Shown here: positions 1 through 12,068 of the stretch, piece after piece
How positions within the stretch are numbered: position 1 is the first letter of the stretch
How the letters are laid out: each line of letters begins with the position of its first letter
NCBI GenBank assembly: GCA_013400115.1
Contig: VXBP01007508.1
Coordinates: 620,001 to 684,000 of the forward strand
Reading direction: 5' to 3'
Length of the DNA: 64,000 nt
Source of the DNA: Rhinopomastus cyanomelas
Taxonomy: Eukaryota; Chordata; Aves; Bucerotiformes; Rhinopomastidae
Notes under the pieces: model-generated
What the model saw: the letters and a program-made list of their open reading frames with translations, nothing else
What the model was told of the DNA's origin: nothing
The model's database searches: none
Made by a program: the position numbers and the translations under genes

Positions 1-984
1 GCTTTTTCTTTCAGAATGCAGAATTCCCTCCTTGTTTGCCTTTTTCAGCTGAAAGTCTGGGGGTTAATCTACTCAGTCTGACTCAAGTGTGCACAATTAG
101 CACTAAACCTTTGCAGTGTTAGGTGAAGTCCCATCCTCCTGGAATACTTGCAGAAGAGGGCTGTCATTCTCATCTAGAAGTTGACATGTTGAGCCAGATT
201 TTAGAGCATAGGCTTCTAGCAACTCGTGGCTGTAGCTAGTTTGATGCCCATCACATGCTAAGACCTTAGATGTGTTTTGTAATGCCATATGATAATAAGT
301 GATGAAACCAGTATTGTAGCATGAGAATTTTGACCATGCTCTGTCTGCTAAACCTGCTGCCAGCCAGGATTGCCAAAAGGTGGAAGGCTCATAACGCACT
401 CAAATGCCACTTTCAGGAACCAAAAAGGCTAAAATTACTTTTTTCAGGTTGACTGAAAACATCTGCCTCTCTACAGTTGAGGCAACCACTCACAAATGTT
501 CCCTGTCATTAACCAGAACTGCACTTCAGTTAAGCATGCAGAGATTTGGGGCTTGTTCAACGGGGCTTCGTCAGGGCTGGTAACCCTTGTTAGGATTATT
601 TTTCAAAACAGAGACTCGGTGGGGCCAGACTGTAGCATAAGCTGCCCAGATGCTGCCTTCTGTTTGTTCTGACTCTGCCTGCTCCTCCCTTCCCTAGCTG
701 CTCCCCACCTTTGCCAGAAAAGGTGGTAGATGGTTGTTCCTGATTCGCCTTTGCTAGTGCCACACCAAAGTTTATAGACCTCTGTTATATCTGCTCTCAC
801 CTGTTTACTTCCCAGACTGAAATGCCCCGGTATCTGTAGTTATTCCTCACAGAGATGCAGTAGATGATAAAAATAGGATAATTTGAATCAAAGAGGTAAA
901 CAGTCAGTCCTGTCAAGGTGTTTTTTTCTCCTCTATTGTCGGTTTGCTTTCATGGTCTCCTAGTCAGTGAGATTTACACTGTGC

Positions 985-1080
985 CAGATGGCATTTGAGA
1001 TCCTGCTCTGGCAGGGGGATTGGACTAGATGATCTTTTGAGGTCCCTTCCAATCCCTAATGTTCTCTGGTTCTGTAATCT
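985..1080 (+). mobile_element. Degraded CR1 LINE 3' end
   Basis: The stretch from about 1000 contains GGGGGATTGGACTAGATGAT followed by CTTTTGAGGTCCCTTCCAAT, the well-known avian CR1 3' terminus. The usual ATTCTATG tail has decayed to a TTCTCTGGTTCTG-like remnant. It is short, has no ORF and is non-autonomous. The left boundary is approximate. Confidence 0.85.
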
Positions 1081-4000
1081 AGCATCTTGGCATCTTTTGA
1101 GCCAAAAGAATTGTTCTGTGTTTCATCTCCGGGCTTTTGCTTGTGCTACAGCTTTAATGATGCTCTCTACCTAAAGTTATAATGCACCAAAGATCATGGA
1201 GTCTGTAAGGGAAACGCATCTCATCACCTCTGAGAGTGACTTGTGAGCACAAAGAAAGATGGAAGGCAAAGTCCCCACCCTGCAATGGTTTTCAAGATTT
1301 GAAAAATTAAAACAGCGCCCAGTGATCCCCATCTCTAGCAATTGAAAAAAACCCAATCACACAAGCAAAAATTCCAGTAACTCCCAGAACAAGTTGGGGC
1401 TTTATCAAGATTGAGAGATGCCACACAGGCTGACTGTAGCATTGTCTGCGATCTAGGAAATTCGTATCCTTCAGCTACCATTTCCTGGCTGATGGCTGCT
1501 GTGCTTCTATTCTTGTCACTGCTAGCTCCAAATTTTGGTTGAATCTCAATAGGTAGGGCCTTGTGCAGGTCCAAATAACAGCCAGCTTACCAGGCTTATA
1601 GAATTTCAATCTTGAATGGGGACAAAGTTATGAAAATTGCTTGTCCTATGAGATTTCTGATATTTAAAGCCAAATGCACAGGCAAAATTTGATTTGTCCA
1701 TTAATTTTACTGCTCTTTGTAAAAATCTGAGCACTGTGATAAGGCCTATGCAGACTACAACAGGAGAAGAATAGGTTAAACTTTGCAATGTCCTCAAATC
1801 TGGGTTAGGGAGAGAACCTAATAGGAGAAGCAGTCTGGGATCCAAACCACTTTGTGACTTCTGCATAACTGGAGAACCAAGCCATAAAATGGGATGCAGA
1901 GTATCTACGTGTTTGTCTGCCTATGAGGGGCATGACTTCTTTTAAGTTGCCTGGACCACAGACCCCAAAAGATCTTGTACTAACTATAGGACAAAATAAC
2001 TGTTGCCTCCCTGAATCTGTCCCTGCACCAAAGTAAGAGAGATGTTAGTTAGGGCCGGGTTCCCAGAACGGGTGCTGGGAGCACAGTGTGAGAGCGTGCG
2101 ATGCTGTGCAGAAAAACGGCTTAAGGTCAGACTCAGCTCTAAAGCTTCCCCAGAATCCCAAATCCTCTTTTTATATGAGTTTCACTCAAACACAAACAAT
2201 TAAAGAATTTCATCTTCTTCTACTATGGTGGGAAAGCCTGGATGCTTCTGTGTTCTCTAAACTTTATTAAATAGCTCCAGAGTGTTCCCTAGATGGGGGT
2301 CTCACTTGACTTCAGACAGACCATATCTTTGAATTTGATGCAAATAAATTGGTCACTGATGCCAGTTGGCAGTCAAGAAGAGAAATAACAGCCTGCTGCA
2401 AAGAAAGAAAGAAAGAAAAATAAGGGTAGCTACAAGCCTTGTGTCTGATCCTATGACTGCAGTCATTTGACAAGGACTTGGGTCAATGGCAGCTTTTCAG
2501 AGATCTCTGCGTGGGCTACTGCACACCTCCACTATCTGCCTCCTTTTACCTTTCCCACAAGGACAACACCCAAGCCAGCTTTCCAGCTGAAGCGCCGTAT
2601 GTTCTGATGCCTGTCTGGAGCACAGGAAGACGCTTTCTGTCATTTTACTTTTGGAATTTGCCCTATTAATAGTAAAAATGGTCTGGTGGAATGGGGGGAA
2701 ATTTTTGCCCTGGGGTGGATTGCTGTGGATGCCAGTAGCTCTCTCATCACCAGGGGTTTGTCAAAGCGTGCAGTATGCTAACATCCTGCCAGCTCACCTT
2801 TCACAAACCCAGTCAAAAGCGCTAGTCCCACCAGTGCAAATAAGTTGTCTCCCTCATGTCTGCTGTTTTCTCCCTGGTGCACTGAGGCAAAGCAGCCCTT
2901 CCTTGTCAGTCATTGACCAAAACTGTTGATTCTAGAATAACTGTGATGGTTGTAAAGGATGCCAAAACCTCTTGAAAGCTGGGAGGCAAAGGTGTTTTCT
3001 TTTTAAATGGATTAAGCTGTAGAAGGAATTTCCCTGAGAACTTGTTTGATATCTGGAGTAGAAATGGCTTTCCTTCTCCCTTCCCTTTAGTCAACACTCG
3101 GAATCACATTCAGAGAGCCTTTAGACACATCTCTCCAGATTCCTTGTATTTGCATTCATCTGCCTTTATTTCTAGACAGCTGACAAGTGTTTCAGGTGAG
3201 TCTGATGTGAATTTGCTTGGTGGGTTACTGTGGTGGACTTAGTTCAGCCTAGGGACAATGTAGCAGTTGTAGAGTACATTTGCTGTTGAATCAGACATTT
3301 TCTGTTGTATCAGCCTGGAGGAAGTTTAGTCCAGTTTGTTAAACTGTCTTTTGAAATCACAGCCAGTTCCTGAACTCCTTATTAAAACTCGAGTCTGGTA
3401 CATCCCACTTTCTGTACACAGTTTTCTTGGGAGCCCGCTCAGTTTAGCAGGCAATATCTCCCACCTTCCCCTCCTCAACAGCAGGCTGAAAGGGAATTTC
3501 TGGCCAGCTCCAGTCCCCAGGGTCACCCAGACACCTCCTGAGTAGTCTGCCTCCCCTGAGAAACTGTGCAAAAGAAAAGCACTCCGTTTGGATCTGCAAA
3601 TGCCCAAAGCAGCACAGACCCCTATTTTTGCTAAATGTTGTCCTGTGTTGTGAGATTGAGGCAAGACCTCACAATGCAAAAGGTACTTTGTAGACACATA
3701 GGAGAGCAACCCTGTGATAAGAGTGGCTTTTAAGAAACAAGTCTTATTGAGAGGAGTGTAAATGGAGGTCTACCTGTACTTAAACACACAGGTTTAACAC
3801 CTGGTGGCACTGACAAAACACTGGAGCTATGAGCCTAATGCCCCTTGGCTCCTGTGATAGGACCTCTACCAGCATCTATAAATAAATATCCTCCTGTGTC
3901 TTTACACACTTAAACACCTTTGCAAACCTGGCTCCTTGCCTGTTTCCCATACTCTGCTGCTGTTTTTTTTACTAAAGTAGTAGGAGCAAGGAACTGAGCT

Positions 4001-4719
4001 GTAACTTGGGGTTGTGATGTGCTAAATGCTGTACAGGCACAGAACAAAAGACCTCTGACCTCTTCTTAGCATCAACCTCTTGTTTTGAAAATGAATGCTC
4101 TCTGATTCTTTTTTTTTTTTTAATTTTAGTTTTATTCATTGTTTTCTTGCCTCCTTTATATTCCTAGTGCCTCCAAGCCAGGATACCTTTGCTGAGCTCC
4201 TGGGTGAGCCTGGCCAAGCCAGTTACAAGGAAAGGATTTTTTACCTGTGTCCCACATATGTGCAAGTGGTAAGTGTGGCTGCAGTGAAGTTGCAGGGGTT
4301 GAAATGGAGGGTGTTAAGGGTAATTCTGCATAGCACACTTAGTGCTTCAAGGTTCCCACTGGGATTAGGGGACATCAGCGCTGCTGGAAAAAAAGCAAAA
4401 GTGTAGAACATGAAGGAGAACTGATGTGACACACAACTGAAAAGCCGTGCCCCAAGAGAGTCAAATGTACCCCAACTGTGCCTGAAGTGGATGGGTAGAG
4501 CTTTTCCTGTGCCTGAGCTGTTTGTTGAACAGCAACTAGCAAGATGGGATTTCCTCCAGGTTTACGTCAAGGAGCTTCATTTCTTGCATCTCGACCCATA
4601 ACTATGTAAAAGTTATTGTATTAGCAGTCAACCAGCCTTGGGTTCCAGCTCCAACTGATGATTTGCATCCATCCCTGGGTTACATGAAACCAAGGCACCA
4701 CATTTTTTAAAAAACTTAC

Positions 4720-5220
4720 TGAGCTGGTGTTTCTTGTACAATTCCAATGGGGCGACTGCATTTTCTGGGTGCTTTCATACGCTTCACGCTCATTTTGGGG
4801 CTCTGCAATTAATGGCAGCTGGTTCTCTGATTATTTTATATTAAGGACCAACTTCCAGTAACATCAGTGGGAGCAGGATTTTAGCTCTAAAGCTATTATT
4901 AACTAATGCAGCACAACAATGCCTGGCTTTCGTTCTGTTTTGTTTTCTCCCAGGGTCGGAACGTGTGTGTATCCCATTAACTCTGTCCTCGCTGCTCTCG
5001 AGATGTTACGCACAAATGATTTTATTTTTTTTGTAAGAAAATATATTTTACTAGGCAGTTTTATGAGAGCAGACAAAATGCCTCATAAATAACCCAGCAG
5101 GAAATATGGGGTAAATAAAAATTTTACAACTTTATCATAAACCTGAGAAGTCTTTGGTTCCTTTTCGAATGGAATGAGCAAGGTATTTCATTAAAGGAAA
5201 AGACATGCTCTCTAAAGCCC
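4720..5220. promoter_or_regulatory. CNE-like AT-rich block, downstream flank
   Basis: This block is rich in TAAT-type homeodomain cores, TTAAT/ATTAA pairs and TTATC/CATAAA motifs with no repeat signature. It contrasts with neighbouring sequence of ordinary composition. Conservation is suspected from texture only. Confidence 0.25.
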
Positions 5221-8200
5221 AACAATTATAGGCACAATGCCTTTTTAACCTGCAATTCAGTCAAACAGGTTTGGTGGCAGTGGAAAATGTTAAAGGCCCT
5301 GTTTTGACATATTGGGTCATGCTCCTCACAGACCAGCTTGTGCTGTAGGTTCCCTACGCAACAGAGCTGGAGAACTAGTGTGTGCTTGACCCATCCCCAA
5401 AATATCCAGGAGCTCTGAGCAAACATGGATCTGGAGGGACAAGCTTAGGGCAGCTGAGGTTTTCAGTTGCCTTTGTACATCACCTAGTATAGGGGCTGTG
5501 GCTAGGTCCCTAAGTGCAAAGGGAACATAAACAACTGTGGTCCTCAGGTCTTCAGCACAAGCCTGAAATGCAATTATTTGGTCAAAGATCAGCAGTCTGA
5601 AATAGAAATGTTTGGAACAAACTTCATTCCTTGAACTTTGTGTGAAGGGAGAATTCAGCACTCAGCAGGAGGATCTTTGACGTGTGATATTTTGGTACTG
5701 TGGGAAGATGAGAGGGGGCATCATTCTTAAGCTGTTTTCACTTGTACAAATCCATATTGACATCCATGACTTCTTTTCTACTTACAGTGAAACAGAAATT
5801 TGGCAAAATGCAACCTGTTTCTGGGTGCATAAGAGGTATGGCAACTACCTCCCAAAGGAAGTGGTAAAGTGCCATTGTAGGCCTACTTGGTCTGATGAAA
5901 TACCAGAGGAAATGATCTGGAGTGAAGGTCTTTGCCACTTCTCACACCTCTGGTTCTCTGATTCACCCTGTTTGTGTCTCTGTGGCTAAAAACAGAGACA
6001 ACAGTCCTAGAAATGTTGAGCTTCACAGAAGACTTGGAGATGTTGAAATATGTGTGTTATCTTCCTTGCACTGCGAGCAGGGCTTTCAGACTCATCGGAG
6101 GAAGAACCAGAGTGGACTCCACCACCTAGGCTTCACCTTACTGGCATCACAGGTTGTACTACACAGGTACGGCCCTCACCCCTCCTCCAGGGCGTTATTG
6201 CGTAAAGCCCAGCACCCAGGGTGATGTGGGCTGCACCTTCCCTTAGAGGCACTGTTGCATTCCCCAGTCCCTCCCTGCTAGATGGCCCTTCCCCACCCTC
6301 CCAGGTCCTCAGGACATCTACAGTGACTTCCTACAGGAATGTCATGTCAGGAAAGCATTAAATAAGGCTTTGTATCACTAATGCCCTGCAAACAAGGAGG
6401 TAAGCCCACCCCACCACTCCAAGGTCTTTCTGATGCTGATTTCTTTTACAGCCACCAACCACACGTAGGTAATGGGGCACCTACGGGAAAGCTGGTCCCT
6501 GTAGCAACTGGTTTGCAGTCCTGACAAGTCAGGCTGAGTGCTCAAAGCCCTAGCTGACTTCCAATCCAAGCCAGTGTGTCCCTGGGAGCTTTGCCTGTAT
6601 AAGGGCTCCAGCCACTGGCACGTTGTCTGGAAAGCACAAATAGGAGAGACAGCTATCGCAGCCCTTTCCCGAAAGGAAGTTCCATACTGGCGCTGAACAG
6701 CGCTTTAGTGTGGAGAGCAGAGCTCTGACAGAGCAAGCTGGGCTGCGTGCAGGGCTCTACCCGCCTCACGGCAGCGTCTGACAACATGGTGAGGGAAATT
6801 GCCGTTTTGGTGGGATATGGTGCTTTAGTGGAAGCCCATGTGTTACTGAGTTATCTGTTCTGAATCCCCTGTATTATCCTCACGCCTCTGTCAGTAACCC
6901 CTCCCCCCCCGCCCTCCCGTCTGGCCCCCACCCTGATGCAGAGGTTAAATAAAATAGCATTTCCTTCTGACTTAGCCTTTGTCTTTGGCAATCAAAATGC
7001 CCTTCAGGCCCCTGTGGATTCAGCCTTCCAGGTCAGGGTAGGACATGGGAAACCCCTTCCCAGGCATTTCACTGTAGATAATGTCGTGGCTGATTCATGA
7101 GATCATTCAAAGTGCTGCCTTCTGCTGTGGCTGTTGCTGCTTTCAGTGCTGATGCTTCTCAGCTTGGGCTCTACCTCCTTTTTTCTGCCACAACACTACC
7201 TCTCCTTCTGTCTGGATTGTACAAACCTCCTCCTTGGGCAGGTGGGGAACACAGAAGGGGTTGCGCAGAAGAAGAAAAATAGAGGGCAGCTTAGTTCTGC
7301 CTCTGTGTCAGGGAAGAACAGGCTGGATGAGTCAGGAGAGCCAGCAAATTCTGTCCTGGCTCCAGGAGGGGCTGAGCCAGGACAGCAGCAATGCTCTTGC
7401 AATTCTGCAGCTTCATTTGAGCCCCTGAGTGCCACAGTGGACAGAGGAAGCATGAGGGCTGCTCTAGTGCTGCTGAGCTGATAGAGATGGAAGAACCTAC
7501 GTATGCCTGTCTATAGCTCTCAGCGTTACTCATGTGCCATTCCTCAGCTTGAGGTTGCAATACAAAACAGAAACACATTTTTTTCTTTCTTATAGCATCT
7601 CTGATCTGCTCAACATCTTCCGGGAGACTCCCTCTAACGTAACACCCAACAGAGACCATGCCAGCAAAAGAACGGGTGGTACAGTGGGAAGACCTATAAA
7701 GGACAGTATGTTACATGTCTTTTATTACGGAGCACTGTTATTTTAACCTCTCCTTCCTTGTGCAGTTTTACATACTTGGGTGAAAAGTGCAAAGAAACAG
7801 AAAGGAGATAAAGAGCACTGACTTAACCCTGTAGTGTGCAACACAGGTTTAAAAAGAAAAAGATTGTCAGCTTTTTTTGTCACTTGTGTGGTCTCCAAGG
7901 TAAGTAGGATGAGCACGGAAGGAACATCTCCAGTGCTGGTGTTCCGTGTGTTTTGCTGACTGGGTTTGCCCATTTCTGACATGATTAGGTTGGTGAATGT
8001 ATGGCTTGGGGGTAGCACACTGCCATCATGGATGTGCAGCAGGTACACGCAGGGATGTGTTCTAGGTGGAAATCTCTGTGAGCTCAGGCAGGGCTTTCAT
8101 CCACCTTCCTTTGCCTCCAATTCTGGTTCAGCCTCATGCGGGGATACATATTGATAGAAAATTACATGAGTGGAAACTGTCCATAAGTCATCAGCTTTCA

Positions 8201-8486
8201 TCCTCAAACCATCTATTGGCATGGCTTAGTGCCTGATAGGACTGCCATGTCGGTCCTAGGACTCAGCCTCACTGTCTACTGTCTGTAAGAGGCGAGGCAG
8301 GCATTCAGGAAAAGCCAGGCAGAGTAAAGGACGAGGTATGGGTTGTGTTTATGCATCTACCTTACCGTGGGGTTATCCATGGGTCAGAGCACCCTACATC
8401 TTTAATGGATGGAGCTGTAAGGAATTAGCTCACAGGAGTTTGGGCTGTGAGGTGGTGCCTTGGTTTTCCTTGAAGAAATAGAGGCT

Positions 8487-8511
8487 ATTTATTTATTTAT
8501 TTATTTATTTT
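8487..8511. repeat. (ATTT)6 microsatellite
   Basis: Six ATTT units; tetranucleotide repeat with no associated transposon visible on either side. Confidence 0.9.
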
Positions 8512-11500
8512 ACTTCAGCAGCCTCCTAAGTAATTACCTAAAGCATTTCAAAAAGCCAAGCTGGCAAGACCTGAAAATCAGAGGGAGACAGCAGGGAGGG
8601 GAAAGCGCCTGAGAGCCGGGGAATACAGGACAAATGGCCCCCCGCCCCAGCAATGGTCCCAGCCCCCCATTCTCACCCTGCTAATATCCCTCCCTTTGGT
8701 AAACAGAGACAGGCAGGTTGGCACCTTGTCTCCTGGGACAAAGGAGCTGGCCCTTTGTTTCACTGTGTGACTCCCTGGCAGATGGGGGTTGGAGGGTGCC
8801 TGAGGGGTCTTGTTCAAGGAAAACCTCCAGTATGCAAAACGCACCCACAGGCAGACAGGAGAGCGATGGGTTTCCTCCTGTGAAAGAGCTGGGCCAAACA
8901 GTTTCTATTTCCCAACAGTTCTTTCTTTCCTTTGGAAAAACCCAAACTAATAGGCCATAGTTTTCCTATCAGAGCCTCTTGTTTTTGTAGGAACTGAGAA
9001 GGAAACGTGGGATTTGGAGACTTTATTTCTGGAAGCTTTATCCAGAATCTTTATTTCAGGAGAGGGAGAAAGCCAAACTCCCGACGGCAGAAACGTTTGC
9101 ATTATCTTAAATATTCTCAATTCTTGCACAAAATTTCTCAGGAGAGGAAAAACAAGTCCTCGAATCAGCAAGATGCAAGTTTTGCAAAGTCCTAATATTT
9201 GCCAGTCTCTGCTTCCAGTCCCGAGGGACTGACCAAGATTTGTCCTTGATGCTTTCAGGAGCGTGGGTGAGGCAGACAGAGAGGAAACAGCCAAGCCATG
9301 GCACAAGAGCTGATGAGAAGCCTGCAGTTAGTGGGTTAGTCAGTCTATCACTCACTCCTGTGTTTTAACGAGGCCTTTTTCCAAAGGTGTTGCAACTGGC
9401 CGTGTGGCCTAACTCTCAGCTTGTGTGCTTTCTCCAGCCTCCTACACCACCAAAAGCCAGGCTGAGGCAGCTGAATAAATGCAAACCTACTGTTTTCTTC
9501 AGGGAAGGTGTCAGGCGCTGTGTGGGGAGACTCGTGGCATGCTTCTACAGCCAGCTCTGCCACAATGACAGCTCAGATATGTCCTTGTGGGTGAGGAGAC
9601 TCCACTCGTTGCTGAAACCAGTCTCAGTGAATGAACTTGTACTGGCTTTGAGATCATTGACCTGCTGGTAACAGGAAGATGCCCACACTGCTATTTGGCA
9701 TGATTTGCCCCCTTGTTTCATTATTTTCCTTCCCTACTCTGACCTATTATTAACAGACCCACCTTCTACCTAGTGCTTCTGTTTCCCCTGATATATTTGT
9801 AAAAGGCCTCTTATTCTCCTTAATCCCTTTGGCTATAATTAACTCATTCTGCATTTTTGCTGCCCTTATCTTTTCCCTGCAAGCCTTAACTGACTGAATA
9901 TTCTTGTTTGGTTGCCTCCCTGTTTTCCATTTCTACTAAAGGTTTTCTTTTTAATCCTTAGATCTCTGAGTAGGCTTTGCACACTCTTGTTTCTCGCATT
10001 CTTCTTTATTTTCTTTTCTTTTTCCCTCCCACCACACTCACTGTGTGTGTAAGGATGCCTGTCTGCCTTACACGTGGGTAGCTTTCCACATGGCACCTTC
10101 CTTGCTCAATTGATTAATTCCCTTCGGTGCGTTTGCCTTTTTCCTTTGGCACTGTGTGACGTTTTGGGACAGTGTCAAATTGTCCTTTCCACGTGAAAGA
10201 TTCCCATTTTCTTTGGCAATTCCCTTCTTTCACCCAATACCTTTTGTTCTACAGAAAACATGTAAAGTAAAAAATAAGTCTAAAAAATGTATTATTTGAG
10301 CAGAGTTTATTTTTGACACAGAAAACTAGAAGGGCTGAATGTGGGCTCAGTGCTATTGAGGAAAGTGAATCTTTGCTCTCAGTGCCAAAACTGTCTTTAA
10401 AGTTTGAGTCTTTATAATACCCTGGCATCTCTTCCCAATGGGACTTTGGTCAAGACAGCCACTATCATTATTCTCACAGTCCCCAGCTCTTCCACCCTTT
10501 CTCTCAACTTGGTTTGCCTTTACCACAATGGCTTAGAGCCGGTTTTACTTTCTTCAGATGCATTTTATCACTAATGTGGACGGTGATACGTCCTGGGGGA
10601 TGCACTCCTGCTGCTGGGGCTTGTCAGGGAGGTGGGGTGTTCCCCCATGTCAGAGGAAAAAATTATGACACATGGTGGGAATCCATTGTGTTTACCCAGG
10701 GAGAAGGTGTCCAGGGCTGGGCTGATGCTGTTTGTGGACTGCTGTGGTAAAAGCCTACAGGGGATGGTGAAGAGCTGTTCACCTCATTGCAGCACTGAGG
10801 CAGCCTGTCCTGAGTGCCATGTTAGGATGCACAAGGAGAAACCTTGGACAACCCCTTCCCTCCTCCACCTGCTCCTACTGCCCACCTCAGGAGACAGCAT
10901 GGCAAGACGGAACTTGTTCTGCTAACAAAGAGGCGTAAGTAGAAGTAGGGTCTCCGCTTCTATTCTTCCTCCTGCAGAGCCTGCCAGGGCACCCCAAGGA
11001 GAGGCTGTGCAGTTAAGCTGTGTGATTCTGCAGTAAGGAGAAAGAGCCCATTCTTCTGTCCCTGGGATTGTGGAAACACGGGCTAAGAGAGATGCCCTTG
11101 GAGGACAGTCATGTGTTAGTTTGCCCCATGTGGTGTCAATGCATGGAGGGCTGCAGTAGGGGTGGTGAGGACCTGGTCTGGCCACCACCTTCTCCATGAG
11201 AGGACAGGACTACCTGAGCAACTAGCTCATTGAGTTTTGAAGTGGGGAGAAAGACAACTTAATTGAATGTTCCTGCCCCTCTTGCCCTTCCCACTGTTCC
11301 CTAGGCCTGGGCTATGGAGGCAAGGGCTGTGCTTCTTGGAACATGGGGTGGTACGGGGAGGAAGGGAGATGTAGGAAGGGCAACATGTGTGCTGACTTCC
11401 CTCAGGGTGTTCCTCCCTCGCTTCCTCAATAGCAGCTGCTGCTCGCTCCACTCCATGCTCAGGCCTGCAGATGGCCATGCTCATGGCTGGTTCTGCCAGG

Positions 11501-11788
11501 CTTGGGCCCCAGCATCACTCATTGCAGCAGCCATGGACATTTTTTTGCCCTTTGCTCTCCTCCAGTTTCAGGCTCCAGGGCTGTGGTTCAGCAGGGCAGA
11601 AAGGGGGAGGGAAGGAGGAAGAAGTAGAGGGGCTGCCTCACCCAAAAAAAAAAGCAAAAACGCAGCCATTTAGGGCCTGGGCACAGTGGTGGTTTCACCG
11701 CTTCCGTCGCCTGATCCACCTTTTCAGACACGCATGAGGAGACTTCTGAGAAACGGCCCTGGGCTCACCCTGAGCACTTCAGTGTAAG

Positions 11789-12068
11789 CCAGCACACACA
11801 TGTGAGCGCACACACACCGCTGTGCCCCAGCACACGTGTGAGCACACACACACCCCCCAGAGCTGTGCCCCAGCACACACATGTGAGCACACACACTGCT
11901 GTGCCCCAGCACACACATGTGAGCACACACACAGAGCTGTGCCCCAGCACACACATGTGAGCACACACACAGCTGTGCTCCAGCACACATGTGAGCACAG
12001 ACACACACACAGCTGTGCCCCAGAACACATGTGAACATGCATGTGAGCACATGTGAGCACACAGAAGT
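11789..12068. repeat. Minisatellite, about 36-43 bp unit, roughly seven copies
   Basis: Each unit contains AGCACACACATGTGAGCACA, a short CA run, then GCTGTGCCCC. Copies start near 11791, 11829, 11872, 11908, 11946, 11982 and 12022, with length changes from CA expansion and small insertions. The array produces open frames on both strands and in several frames because unit lengths keep frames open. These are not genes. Confidence 0.9.

Noticed and set aside
11789..12068. Repeat array as a possible CRISPR
   Set aside because: There are no unique spacers; the units are continuous tandem copies of variable length in a vertebrate genome.
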